DNA from: Albula goreensis
Taxonomy: Eukaryota; Chordata; Actinopteri; Albuliformes; Albulidae
Assembly (NCBI GenBank): GCA_022829145.1
Contig: CM040753.1
Span: forward strand, 19,617,884-19,681,883
Direction of reading: 5' to 3'
DNA length: 64,000 nucleotides
Each line of letters begins with the position of its first letter. Position 1 is the stretch's first letter. Under the pieces are notes generated by a model. The model worked only from the letters and a program-made list of their open reading frames with translations, was not told the origin of the DNA and did no database searches. The translations under genes and the position numbers were made by a program. Below, one piece after another: positions 1 to 14,515 of the stretch.

Positions 1-2902
1 CACATGCTGTGTTTCAGAGGACCTTCAATTTAAACATATACCCTATTTATTTAGGCTACATTGTATAAGTCATTTAGCAGGTTGTTCAAATATTGATGTA
101 GTAATAGTCTTATAGTCTGTGGAAATGGGTGATGGGGTGGGAAAATAGAAGCATAAGAAAAAGTTAAGGACCTCAAACATGCAGGGAACAATTTGTTTTA
201 ACAAAGTACATACATTGGAGTGTAATGATGTGTTCTGTTTACTGTTGGAGTGCATTGGTTAAAAAAAAAAAAAAAAAAAAAAAAACAATGCTGTTGCCAC
301 TGGCAAGTTACCTTTCCTGTCAGACTGGATACAGAGTGAGAAATTAAGATTCAGATTGCAACATAGACATCCCCTTAATTTGTTTTTTAATGGCCTAAAT
401 GTAGATGTTCCTCTTAACAGAAAAAAACATCAGGGAACATGCATTTTAACAGACAGAGAGAAATTGATGGGTGTAACTGTGTTAGTAATTTGCTTGTCAC
501 CTAATTTATTTGATCACTTGGTAGTTATATTAAGTTGTTTTTACTTGGTCTGTCATTACTGCTACTAATCTGGATTGCATAATGCAAGTATGAACCAGGA
601 ATAAGTCCCCTAAAACCCTCAAATACCCCCTTTATATTTTGCACAAATAACCTTTACTTTTATAAGGTGATAAGCATTATAGGGTGAGGTTTGTGTTTTG
701 TGTTTGTTTGGGCTTTGTTCTTTCAAAAAAAAAAAAAAAACCCTGAAGGGTGGCGTTTGCTGCAGTCTTATATAAATCAAATAGCCTATTTTTTGTTTTT
801 CTCAACGGGAAGAGAATAAAAGCTATTATGCAATAGGAGGCTCATCTCCTCATTGTTTGCAGAACTGAACTTGTACTACCCATGTGCATTTGTGTGTGCA
901 CATGCGTGTGTGTGCACCTTGTACTTTGGTGCACTGGTCTCTTTGGGGAATTCTGACTATGTCAAGAACAGCAGGGAGATATTTTTGCGTAGGTGGTTGC
1001 CAGGATTTCGTGGGGGGACGTAGGCTTGATTTTTACCTTTGCACCTCTCCTCCACATACATCACCAGCATGTCATTTGCGCACATGAGCAGCTGTGAGGA
1101 GTCACAGCATGGATGAGCCGAGAGACGCAAGTCTGTTCTCATCGAGGGAGCTCTCAATGTTTTTCCCCTCCCACGGTTTCCACAGGATTAGCTGAGCTTC
1201 AGCCGACAGAGAGCTACTGAAATCAAATGGCTGTTGGCAAGCTTATTGCTGTGAGCATCTTTGTAGACCATTGCCAACTTGGTTGACTGTTGGACCACTG
1301 ATGTGATTGTGACCTTGTATTTGTAGGTTTTTAACAAATAATCCTATTTGGTTAAATTACTTTGGGGTTTGTAAGTGTGTAAACATGTACATCTCACCTT
1401 TAACATATTATTAGATTTGTGAAGGGCTAAGGAAAGGTAAAATTCTTGCCTGTAGTATTGTGCATAATTTAGGCTTAAATGTAATCTCCTTTCATACATT
1501 TTGGAGAATGAAAAGTGAAATGTTTTTGTTTGCCAACATCACGACTATTTCAGGGTGTGAAGATCTGTCTGTCCCCTCCCTAAGTGCAAAATTCAGTGTT
1601 AAACTACTAGAAAATGTGTCCCAAGCTTTTGTCAAGCCCAGGTAGTTTCCTTTACAGCAGCAAGTCTACATTCCCTCTTCCCAGCATAGGCAAACTATAT
1701 ATTTGGACTCCATTCTGCTAAAGCAATTTTTTTTCTCTGATTGCAAAGTTTGGAACATCAGAAAACCATTTGTACCATATGGCATGGGGCAGTTATTCAG
1801 GGTTGAAGGATGAATTTATTTTTAACCAATTCCCTTGGGAATATATGTCCATGTGGTGGTACATGGGTTTGTATTTGCATTTCAAATAAAGTTTTATGAT
1901 TTGTGGTAATGTCTCAGTGGAAGTGAACTCAAAGCTGTCCACAATGGTACAATGTCCTTGCTGGATAAGCTCCCTTCATGACTTTAAAGGGTTCAATTTT
2001 AACAGTTGTCTGCCTACTGGAGGATTCAGGGGCTTGACCTTGTGCCCCTGCTAGGTGGAAGTGAAATTGAGAACCAGTAGAATGAGACGTGATGTTATTT
2101 TTCACTTGATTAGAAATAAGTTCCAAAATAGTGCATAAACTCTAAAGGAAATTTCTGTGCCTGATGTGTAGTCAGTTTAAAAAAGCAGAATTGGGTGTTC
2201 ACTCTTGCTCTCCCTCCCCCAGGTTAAAATCAGTTTTGAAATCGGCTAATTCCTCTTTCCCCTTTTTAGGAACAGGTGATATATCTGAGCTCTTTGTCAA
2301 TGTACAAAACAGGAATAAACCAGTTTTGGTGCCTGATTGGATCATGTAACCTCCTTCCTGTTTGGAAAATGGTGGTTGCATATCTGGAAACCTGTGGCCT
2401 TACCCACAGTCGGTTTATACATCAGTTTTGTGGTCTGTCATCAAATTTGACGGTAAATTTGTCTCCATAGCTGTATCTTTGTGAACATTTGACACTGCAC
2501 AAAGACAACTTGCTGTCTACTTTTTACTTGGCATTCTGTGTTGATGACTAACCATTCAGTTCTAATGGATATGACTGTTTTTTTTTTTTTTTTTTTCCCC
2601 CTTCCCCCTTCCCAGAAGCCACTTGTACCCTTCTGAACTTTAATGCTCATGTGTGTGACTGATTTTCAGATGTTTTATGGACTCATTTTAACAGGTTAAT
2701 CTGTCACAACCTATGGTCTTACTGAAATGACGTGACCTCGACATCAATTTTAATGACTTGGAAACTGGTCTTTCACTGTCGCCATGCAAATGAATATGGC
2801 AATATGGAATGTGAAAATATGGAAATAATTGTAATGCAACCTATCTAATAAAGGTGATGTTTGTCCCTCTTGGTCTCTCCTCCATGTGCATAGTCCTTGC
2901 AG
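1..2902. other. oaz1 intron 1 or upstream sequence, no exon recognised
   Basis: This AT-rich stretch lies before the first recognisable oaz1 exon. It holds an A25 run at 261-285, an A run near 725-740 and a T19 run at 2578-2596. I found no CpG-rich promoter and no reading frame resembling antizyme exon 1, which normally carries the start codon. Most likely this is intron 1 and the promoter lies beyond the left edge. Confidence 0.45.
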
Positions 2903-5311
<2,409 letters not shown>

Positions 5312-5761
5312 TGCTTACGGAAGACATGCTCCTTTTTGCCCTGGTGATCCCTTTTCTCGATTTCAGTTCCTGTAAAAACTCAGCATTGTGGAGGATTGTG
5401 GTGAATGTGTGTGTTTTTCCTTGTATGACCATAAATGTTTTAGAATGCCATCTGCACTTGATGTAAACTAAAAAGGCCAGGAAAACAACATTCTCAATGC
5501 TGGAGTATTAATGGAGATGGATTTGTTTTTGTGTTGACTTAGATTCACCTGTGTCCTCAGTCCAACACCTACTGATCATCACTTGGATGTAATATTTATG
5601 GATAAAAATTCCCATGCAGAATTAAAGTGTAATTAGTTTTTGTTTTCATGGCTATTTTGATTTTCTTTCTTTGTATTGATTTTAAATGTGTGCATGATTC
5701 TGAATTTTTAGACCTTTTTTGTTTCACTGGATTGACATCTGCATGTTGTAACAGTGTGCAA

Positions 5762-5767
5762 AATAAA
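5762..5767 (+). terminator. oaz1: Poly(A) signal of oaz1
   Basis: An AATAAA lies about 450 nt after the oaz1 stop codon and is the first good signal in the 3' UTR. Cleavage would fall near 5780-5790. Confidence 0.75.
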
Positions 5768-5874
5768 ATTGCTCACCTTAACTTTTATGGTGTTTGTCAT
5801 CATGTTCAGGGGAGCTAATATGAGTCATGTAAAATCTATGCAAGTTTTACCCAAGTGGTGCATTTTTGGAAACA

Positions 5875-5880
5875 TTTATT
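5875..5880 (-). terminator. Poly(A) signal of peak3
   Basis: TTTATT on the + strand is AATAAA on the minus strand, about 285 nt beyond the peak3 stop. It lies roughly 110 bp from the oaz1 signal, so the two genes converge with almost no spacer. Confidence 0.65.
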
Positions 5881-6163
5881 AACACTAGCATAAAACAGGT
5901 AAGTGCAAGTTTTGTTACAAAATCTGTTCCATACCTTGCAGTCTTCAGTCTGCATGTTGTGTTTTAGTCCCCAAGTGGTAAAACAAAGATTGTCCTAGGA
6001 GTCCACATTTTTCTGTATTTCCAAGGCCAAAAATTGGCTGACTGAAAGCAAACTACAAATTCAGTAGAGGGCCCTCCATTACTGGATTTTGAGATCCCTG
6101 ATGTGAAGGTTGGCATTTGGGGTGAAGTCACTAGTCCCTGCCATTAACGGCATTAATTGCATG

Positions 6164-9100
6164 TTAGCGGTCAGTACAGCATAGCTGCAGAAGGGTGATG
6201 CTTTTAAGGATTGATTCAGGGCTGGAGAGGGACAGGTACTGCAAGCACAGGAAGTCCTCATGATCCAACCAATGGCCCCTTTCAGACAGCCCCAGCTCTG
6301 CCATCTTCTGGATCAACAGTGCCCGTTTAACTGACAGCCAGCTACCTAACAGGGTAGTCCCAGACTCCGGCTGGTTCTGCTGGAAGAGCTTTGCTCGTGG
6401 GCCCCAGAGAAGGGCCTGTAGGACTCCAGGCACATCTGCTGTTTGCACCCCACTCTCTTGGTCCAGCAGTTGGGAAGCCAGCAGAAGCAGACCCTGGGTG
6501 TAAGGAGAGCTCTGGGAGATCTCGAGGGAGCCCATTGGTTCCTGGGGGATGGAGTTCTCCGGGAGATGCAGGCAAAAGCGTAGTAGAGATCCGAAGTGGA
6601 GCTCTTCTGGTGCAGCTATCTGACTGGATTCGGGCAGAGGCTGGAATGTGGTTATCACAACCCGTGGCAGGCCCCATTTCTTCCATAATCCCTGCACAGA
6701 TGTGTCGAGATCCCCTCCCTCTCCATGTACTTTTCTTTGAATTCTCCCTTCAATGCCGCCTTTTTCCTTATTGTCTCTCTCTGCTGTTTCAGTGTCTGGT
6801 GTAGCTGTTTCACCTGTTTGCTCTATCAATTCCTCAGTTGTCTCTCCCTCAGACCATGCCAGCATAATGCTTTGTGGCTGAAGCTCTGTGCAGGTGGCTG
6901 CATGTTTGTGAAGGTGTTGCAAACCCTGAGCTAGCTGCAGCAGCAGAAGGCACAGCCGTCTCTCATACAGTTGAGGCTCGGACTGGTGGAGGGAGATTCC
7001 GTCTTTCACAAAGTCCTCAAGCGTTGCCCATGGCATGTCTTTTTCGATGTCCACCTCACAGGCCCCTGACAGCAGCAGGGACAGGACTGTGCGACCACTA
7101 CTGCTGGGGACTTGCAGCTGCTTCTCCATGGCGCTGTCATCACTTGGTGACTGTGGGGACTTGTGTTCACACTCCTGGGGTACTGTACTGGCATTGATGG
7201 CTTTGGGGTTCTCAGTGCTGGTGTATTGCTCTGACTGAAGGCAGTGTGGATAATGTGCTAGGACCTGCTGGATGTTGGCATGTCGTGGCAGGGGCTTTTG
7301 AAGAGCTGCTTTGTGGCTTCCATCACTGGACCCATAAACCTGTGAAGGAAGATTTTTTTTATGTCAGTTACACACGAGCATGAGTTGCCTGGTGTCTTAC
7401 AGTAGTCATGGCAATCAGTGTTGTCCTATTACATGGTTATACAATAAGACCTGACTCAATGACTTGATTTCAAATTCTTTATCCCTTATATACATCTGTA
7501 AAATTCTTAAAAATTACTGACCTTTTTAAAAGAAAAAAACACTTTCAGCATTGTTCAGAGTAAATACTTGTTTCACATGATTCTAGGATTTGTTCTATAG
7601 TGGAAAAGTTTGAGTTGTTTTGCAAGCATGGTTTCAAATGATGCCAGCATCTAAGGAGTTTCAGAAGTTCTAATATGTACCAGACCCAAATCATTACAGT
7701 CTCAAAATATTACTCTACTCAATATTTTTCATATAAAGATACTCTCTTGCATGAGTGCAGACGGTTACATTTCTCAACAGTTACTTGCAACACAGGAAGT
7801 GTGTCTCTCAACAGGAATAAGGGTTTGCCATATAAGGGTACACCTCAAGTCTGTGGCTTGTGCCAGTGTGTGGGAATGTGTTTCTCTTGTTGATGAAACT
7901 GGTTTTATGATTATTTCAGTGCTTTTTACTCATAAATATTCTCTGGTAAAATCAGACTACTGCATGGGTATGACCTTCAAGGGTAAGTTGGGTCTGCTTT
8001 TCTTATAGGAGTCAAGTGAGAATACCTATTGTTCCAGACCCATCTACACAAGAGTGATTATTCAGAAGTAATAGCTGACCATAGCTTATTAGCTAAGAAC
8101 ATCATAGTAGGATGGCAATATCTGGAATATTTGTAGCCAAAGATGAATTCATTAGAATTTGAACTTCTGCATTTTGAAATAATTGTGTATAAACAGAGTG
8201 TGAAAGTCTGGTGTATTTAAATAATTGCATTAACAATGGTGAATAAAATGTATTGGAGGTGACACAGATCTGTGAAATCACAAATGTATTTACAGCACAG
8301 CCTGGAAGAGGGCACTTACCTTGGCTGAAAACACTCTTCCAGGCATCTTCTGGCAATGAACATGATAGAAGACAGCACCTCCTATCTTCCTGGGCTGGTA
8401 GCCTTCACATATTTGGAATTCTTGAGGCTGAAAGGACCCCACCTCCTTTATAGGTTCTACCCCATGTAGAGACTTTTCCATGCGCTGTGCAATGCTTCTC
8501 AGGAACAGCTGGTGGCACTGCTGAATATCCATAGAGACTTGTCCCTGGTCCTGGAAGTTTTTGAAAAAGCAGGGCAGCTGCAAATCAGGTGTATCAAAAC
8601 TCAAGAGGCTCAGGTGTTGAGAAGGATTTAGGCTCTCGAAGACTGCTCTTTGTTCTTTTATCTCTGTGAACTGGATGTCTTTGATGGGGGTCAACATGTA
8701 GAGAGGGTTGTCATAGTTCAAACGTCTGGAAGGAAGGGAGCACTGGGGGTGCAGACAACCCCCGGGAAGGGACAGAGCTCTGATCAGTTTCTTCTTGGGC
8801 ACCGGTGGCTTGTAGTCTGACAAAAATCTCCCCTGATGACTGTAAATGGAATCTTAGAAACATAGAAGTTATACATTTAAGCAGTTGGGAGACAGTCTTT
8901 TTCTTGAGCAAGTTACAAAATTGCAAACAAAAAGGTTAGTAAAAGAGTGCAACTATACCAACTTATCAGTTACAGATACTGTAATTTTCATTGTTTAAAT
9001 GAGGCACAAAACCAGGGTTCTGGTTCACAGAGGTCATTAAAGATTCTTTGGACTTTTTTGAAATAGTAGCACTGTTAACCCTAATGTCATGCTCAAACTC

Positions 9101-9915
9101 CCATAAAAATGGTTCTCTACATCTGACCACTAAATCATTAATTACATCTCAATAATTTGTGTTCACTACCCACTTTGATTCCCTGAATCATAACTGCATT
9201 CTCTAATATGGAGTATACTTGAACTATGTTACAGAATAAGAGTAGAAAAATGTATTTATAGAATAGGTGGTATAGAATGGTGGTGACTGAGGTGATTTTC
9301 CCCACTCTAAAGCTTGTTGAGATCATGTGATGGAAAATATGATATAAATGCAATCTGTTATTATTGTTACGATTTATCAACCGTCACCAGAATACACACA
9401 AAACTATGCAGTCACTCACTTCAAAAATTCACTGTAACTCTAAAATAAGGATCCAGGCACAACTATTACCATTGCATGTATTTATTAACTTCAGTTCTAC
9501 AGAACATGTTCTCCAAAAAGGTTTCGAGTTTATTGGTTTCACAAACATTCAGATGGAAATGAGCATGGAAGTTGTGCATGTCAGGTAGGCTGACTTTGTG
9601 GCTGAATGTCTGTCAGCCAATAGTTTATGAAAGAAGATCTGGTTTCAGGTATCACTTCCCCCCATTCACTATGCAAGAGAGAAAAGGGAAGTAATGCAGA
9701 GAAACAGTACTGTAACTATGAACTGCTCTCAAACATTTCAATTCTTCAAGTTCAGTTTCTTGCCATAATATTTTCTTGCAGCCAAATGAGAAATGCAACC
9801 ATAGTATTCCCCCCAAATGCTCTGAAAATGTTTTGTGGCCCTGCAGGGCAGTCAATATTTGATTAGGGGGTGAGAACCAGGTGTGTACTGACCTGGGCCA
9901 TGGTGTATAGGACAT
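6164..9915 (-). CDS. peak3: PEAK3-like pseudokinase (PEAK family member 3)
   Basis: PEAK proteins are catalytically dead scaffolds that dimerise through a split helical domain and recruit CrkII, Grb2 and 14-3-3. Model: exons 9915-9893, 8839-8320 and 7339-6164, GT-AG borders, compatible phases, 572 residues (human PEAK3 473). Residues 19-24 PPVPKK match the Crk SH3-binding stretch, and RALSLP at 28-33 fits the 14-3-3 motif. An NPLY motif sits at 52-55. The N-lobe strand reads GGAVFYHVHCQ before exon 3. The catalytic loop is degenerate (CTELQPQSIML, about 331-341) and the DFG site is TTFQ near 411-414, so ATP-dependent catalysis is unlikely. The C-terminal part has LQALLWGP and the closing helices of the family. 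A Glu/Thr-rich insert (about 344-403) is absent from human. It is the neighbour of oaz1, as in human. Exons 2 and 3 are firm. The 7-codon first exon (ATG 9915-9913) is a best guess from splice phase. Confidence 0.87.
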
Positions 9916-12900
9916 TGGGGTGCATGGCAGTCGATGGATGTGGGGAAGACGTCTGAGAGGGAGTGGGTCTGGCTCTGGGTGCCCAGGGAACTGCAGGCCT
10001 CCTGCTCCAGCTCCAACTCGAAGGTGGAGCCAAAGCTGGACCCATAGCTGGAGCCCCTAGAGTAAAGACTCCTAACAGAGACAGCCGTGTAAAGCCAGAG
10101 GCATGCAGAGGGCTTGTGTTTCATTCTGTTTCATTTTAGTGCATGTATGAATGTAACAATGTTTAAAAAGACTTGGGACAACCATGCAATCTGATTTTCA
10201 ATTTTCAATTTTCAAGTTTGTGTCCTGCAGTGGAGAGGAGAAAGAAACAAGAGTGAAGAAAAAGATGGGAAACAATGTTTAAGAAATTTTATGACAGTAG
10301 AAGATAAAAGGAGTGATGTGGAAGGAAGCTGAAGCTGAAAAGATAGACATAAAAACTTTGCCTGCTGGTGCATCAGCTTCAAAAAACAGTGAGGATGGGT
10401 AAATTTGATGAATTTGTCACTCAGAATAAACTGTAACAATACACAGACTAGGAGCAAAATATGCTTACTGTTGCCTTGTGTGATCACATACATTGTGTGG
10501 TCAGTATCTATAGTGTGCAATAGATTTGTCATACATTTCAAACAGAACTTACAGACAAATAGACTGAAATGATAGTTGGCAGGTTTTTTTGTCTTACCTA
10601 CGCTGTTTGACAGGCAGTGGAGGTGGGTATCCTTTTCTGTCCTCCCTGTTGTTCACGCTGTCCATTTTGTCGATCTGGAGCTCACAGGTCCTCACCAGTC
10701 AACAGGTCTCGATCCCTTCGATTCAGGGAATCTCTCTGCAGCACTTCATGCACTGCGCTATATTACTATGTATGTTCCAGCTCTTTGTCTCTCTCTCTAT
10801 CTCCCTCCCCACCTCTTTTTCTTTCTCACCATGGGTGAGTGTTGTCTAAGAGACACTATCTGTTTCTGTGATCTCTGTAAGTTTGAGGCTGCTACCGGAA
10901 CAGCTGTGTGCTTGTAGGGGTGTTCCTGTAGAAACCTCAACGCGAAGAGGAAGAACACAGAAGAGCACATTTCCCATTAAAACTGCTTCATACACCTCTC
11001 TTGTTTCTTTGACATGGTTTGACCTTCCTCCTAGACTTGTCTCGCTCTCTATGTTTCCCTCAGACGCACCTTCACACCTCCCATTCCAGTGTAGTTCACT
11101 TCCCTTTTCTGTAGTACAGTGTAACTGATGAGAAAAGACTCCTCTTTCATCATACACTGCACAGCTTGTATGTGGAAATGCCTCTTTGGGTCTAATTTAG
11201 TCCTTCTGCTTAATGGTTTGGTCTTACTTTTACATCAGTGAAGAAATTCATCAAGAGACATTTAGCTTTTTTCTTACACAATGCTTTCATTTTCTACTGG
11301 AAAAAAACTGCAAGTACTGTCTGCAAGTGCAATTTGCCCACCAAAGACAAATAATATGATTCTGGTCAAGCCACACAAAACTGAAAGCTTGGGTTCCTAA
11401 AGTGTCTGTGCTAGACATATTACGTATGTGAACTGAATTCTCTCATATATTTTTCATATATTTCATGAGAGAATCATTCACGTAATCTTTGTTCCGTTTT
11501 AATATTGCTCACAAATATGAGACTGAGTTTTGATCATTTATGACAAAGCTATATTTCGTCTAAAATGCCTTTAGCCTCTTCTAAGAAACAGCATTATTGT
11601 TTCCTGTGTCAGAGCAACCAGCCCATTTATACCCACAACAATGTGGATTGTTATACCAATGTACCAAGAATACACTGAACCTCTTGGCTCAGTTTGATTA
11701 CAAATTTAAATGTAAAATTTAAGTTCATACTGTCTGCACAGTGTACTTTTGTATGTGTGTGCCCTGTCTGAATATTGAGTGATGCACTTACAACATAGTA
11801 TCCATTAGAGGACACTGTTGTATGGTTTTCCACAGCTTTGCTTTTGTAAAGACTTTTACTGTTTACAGGCTTTTTTTCAGATAGTAGTGAACTAACAATA
11901 GCATGGACATCACACAATATGGAAAGGTCATCATCCAAATCTGTCCTGAGTCAGGGTGAATTAACAGCTGTTAACAGCATCCCATTACAGCAGTGTGTGA
12001 CAGTGGGGTATAGCTGCAATATAAACTTTCCTCCTTTTACCTTTTACCTGACAACAAGTAAACTTGTGTCAAGGATTTGTGCTCTTTTTAGAGATCAGTG
12101 GTTTATACCTTGCACAGTATTTCTGATGCTGGAAAAACTGCTACTCACACTGACCCTCACTGAGGTGAGAGCTTGTTGATTACTGCTTGTTGTTGTCTCT
12201 GGTTCTTTGTAACTTTGTGGAAAAGATAGTTATGCCTTTTTCTGAGAGATTTTGGGAGGGTGGACACTCCTGGGAAGAATCACTATAATCCCAATCCTTC
12301 TTCATTTGGACAACATGACCCTAACTATGATTTCGTAAAGCCATAGGACCTTAAAAATAGCTTCGTAACAGTGAAAAAGTGCTTAAAATCATGGAGGGAC
12401 ACAGTATATTTTCAGGGTAAATATGCCCTTTTGACCAAAAATAAGATAACTGTCATACAAATGCATGACGACCCACTGTATGAAGAGGCCTGTGTAGATC
12501 TATGACAGCAGTTCTTGCCATTGTCTAATTATTTTTCCTGCATGTAATTTGCTGTGTGGTCGTGCTCCTCAGAGCCTGTGTATGTGGCTGGCATATAGAC
12601 TTGAAGTGGGACTCTCAGCAAACAAAGGGAAGGAGAGCGTGTGAGTCAGACACGCTCTAATAATGGCCACCTTGTGTCATGTATTTTTTCCCTGTCCCTG
12701 CTTATCATAATGGAGTTTAGTTTGACTCATACAGATGGTGATAGCTTTAATAGGTTTTTATGAGACTCCCCCACAGAAACATCAATAAATTCCCATGAAA
12801 CAGAGAGAAATCAATTATGTCATGCAATATTGCCTTGTCTTGTTCTGTAAATTTTCATGAGATGCAGTCTGTTCACATACCACACAAACAGCTTCCTCTC

Positions 12901-13559
12901 AGCTAAACATAACATTCTTTGTGCTTGGAGAAGAACATCCTTGTGTCATAGTGTCCATCAGGCATCCTTAAAAAGAGAGTATTGCAAGAGCCATCAACAA
13001 AGGTAGCTATACGGCAGGAGGTAATGCAATTTATTAATTGTGGTTTTAACACAAATCCATGACCTGTTTAAAGATGAAGAAGGACATGCCGTGGCTTTGG
13101 TATGCAGGCCCCTGAACTACATAGCTTTTCGTTTGAGAATATGAGGGCACTAAAGAGTGTGACAATGTTTAATTTTAAAACCCATTTTTAATTTCCACTT
13201 TGTCATACTGAGTAATTTAGTAACTCACTAAAGATACCCATCACAAACCTAAATAAACATGTAGCCTCAACTATGACATTACTAATTGTGGACCACAAGT
13301 AGCTTTTTCACAGTTAGACAAAGGGATAGTTCTTACAACTATTTCTAAAGAGTATACTGTGAGAAAGTCAACAGTGCTTGATGTAAAGAAGAATGGAGAA
13401 CAAAAACAGTTTGCAAGAGATATCTGTTCACAGTAAAGGAGATATATTATTCAGAACATGGATTGCTGACTTAAGGTAAAAATTATGAATTCTTTCATTA
13501 GATTCTGATTGCTTTTGGTTTGATTGTTGCATAATAAGTAAGTGCATGCTTCAATAAAA
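9916..13559. other. Intergenic / peak3 5' flank, no gene seen
   Basis: No exon with conserved protein sequence was recognised. The part next to 9916 may be peak3 5' UTR: a minus-strand frame is open from 10124 across the first-exon donor and could act as an upstream ORF. A CT-rich tract spans about 10780-10830. A short palindromic run of TCATATATTTTTCATATATT type lies near 11440-11475. Otherwise this is unique AT-rich DNA. Confidence 0.4.
12640..12870. other. Candidate conserved non-coding element
   Basis: Unique, non-repetitive, moderately AT-rich sequence with many homeobox- and GATA-like core words (TTATCATAAT, GATAG, CAATTATGTCATG) and no open frame of note. The look is that of a vertebrate regulatory element. 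Only an alignment could confirm it. Confidence 0.2.
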
Positions 13560-13569
13560 AAAGTAATTT

Positions 13570-13690
13570 GGCATAGATTTGTGCCATGTTCATTGGTTAT
13601 TGTATCGTTATCGGCCACAACAAACAGATAATTATTGGTTATTGTTATTGGCCCTAAAATTCCATAGCAGTGCATCTCTAATACTGACAT
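13570..13690. mobile_element. Possible decayed hAT-type DNA transposon end
   Basis: Repeated 'TTGGTTATTG...TTATCGGCC' words end in CAGTGCATCTCTA, which resembles the TIR and sub-terminal ATCGG motifs of fish hAT elements. Only one end is seen and there is no clear target duplication, so this is a weak call. Confidence 0.3.
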
Positions 13691-14140
13691 TATATTGTAT
13701 CTCTCTTTGTGTAATTTATCTATTTATTGTGAGAAAGATGTAACAAATATTGCAACTTGTTAAAAGGGCTGCAGAGGGGAGGGTCATTGAGGGGGCCTCT
13801 TGTATTTTCAATAAGAAGCTGCATTTGTGTGCAGTGATCCAATGGGTTAAACCTATCTTGTATCTAGTAAGACATATATAAGTCACATACTCACAACTGG
13901 CCTCTTCACACATAGACACAAGACTGAGTGCAGCCAGGGAAAAGGATACCTGGAAACTGATGAGGTGGGCACACTGCAACTCCAAAGCCCATATGGCAAT
14001 AAATCTAACATATGTGTGCACTGTATATCCCCAAAAGCAGTGCTTCAGCTTAAAAATGATTAAATCTCCAGTGAATTAGAGTCTATCTCATCTGTATCCA
14101 ATGCAAAGCTCTGAAAGTTTCTCCTGACCTCTCACATCTT

Positions 14141-14245
14141 TGGGAGGTAGTGAGGTATAATGGTTAGGGAGATGGTCTTGTAACTCAGAGGTTGCATTTA
14201 AATTGCTGTATAAGACTATCTGCTAAACGCTGATACACAGAATGT
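14141..14245 (+). mobile_element. tRNA-derived SINE fragment
   Basis: The GGGAGGTAGTGAGGTATAATGG start with GGTTAGGGA is an A-box-like segment, followed by AACTCAGAGGTTGCA, a degenerate B box. The tail ATAAGACTATCTGCTAAACGC is close to the ATAAGAGCGTCTGCTAAATG tail shared by many teleost SINEs. The body is shortened. Confidence 0.6.
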
Positions 14246-14287
14246 GTATGAGCACCTGCCCTCTGGGTTTGTCCATTAAAAATGCAA

Positions 14288-14515
14288 TACGTCGGGGCCT
14301 CTGGGTGGCTCTAGGATAAAATGTTGTCTGTGGGCCCTGTGGTCGGGGGCATGATCCTCAGCTTCTCCATTCCAGGCTATGGTCAGAGGTCACATTGGAG
14401 AGGTCCGATACGAGGCAAGCCGGCCCAACCTGCTCTGTTGGCCTCATCGCAATAGCGCCCTCCCTTGGGCGCCTGCGGCAGCATGAACAGACCGCATACC
14501 GACGACGCCCAATGT
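14288..14515 (+). mobile_element. Possible second tRNA-type SINE, GC-rich
   Basis: A GC-rich island in AT-rich DNA begins GGGGCCTCTGGGTGGCTCTA, like the A-box head of 'ggcggctcagtggctct' fish SINEs. GGTCGGGGGCATGATCC follows at a B-box distance. The body is unfamiliar to me. Similar head words occur at 37031-37075. Confidence 0.4.

Noticed and set aside
6342-6804. Open frames of 114 and 137 codons at this place on both strands
   Set aside because: They lie over peak3 exon 3 in other frames; the PEAK family match fixes the true frame.
9852-10124. A 90-codon frame before peak3 considered as its true N-terminus
   Set aside because: Its splice phase at the 9893 donor reads out of frame into exon 2 and meets a stop; kept only as a possible uORF.
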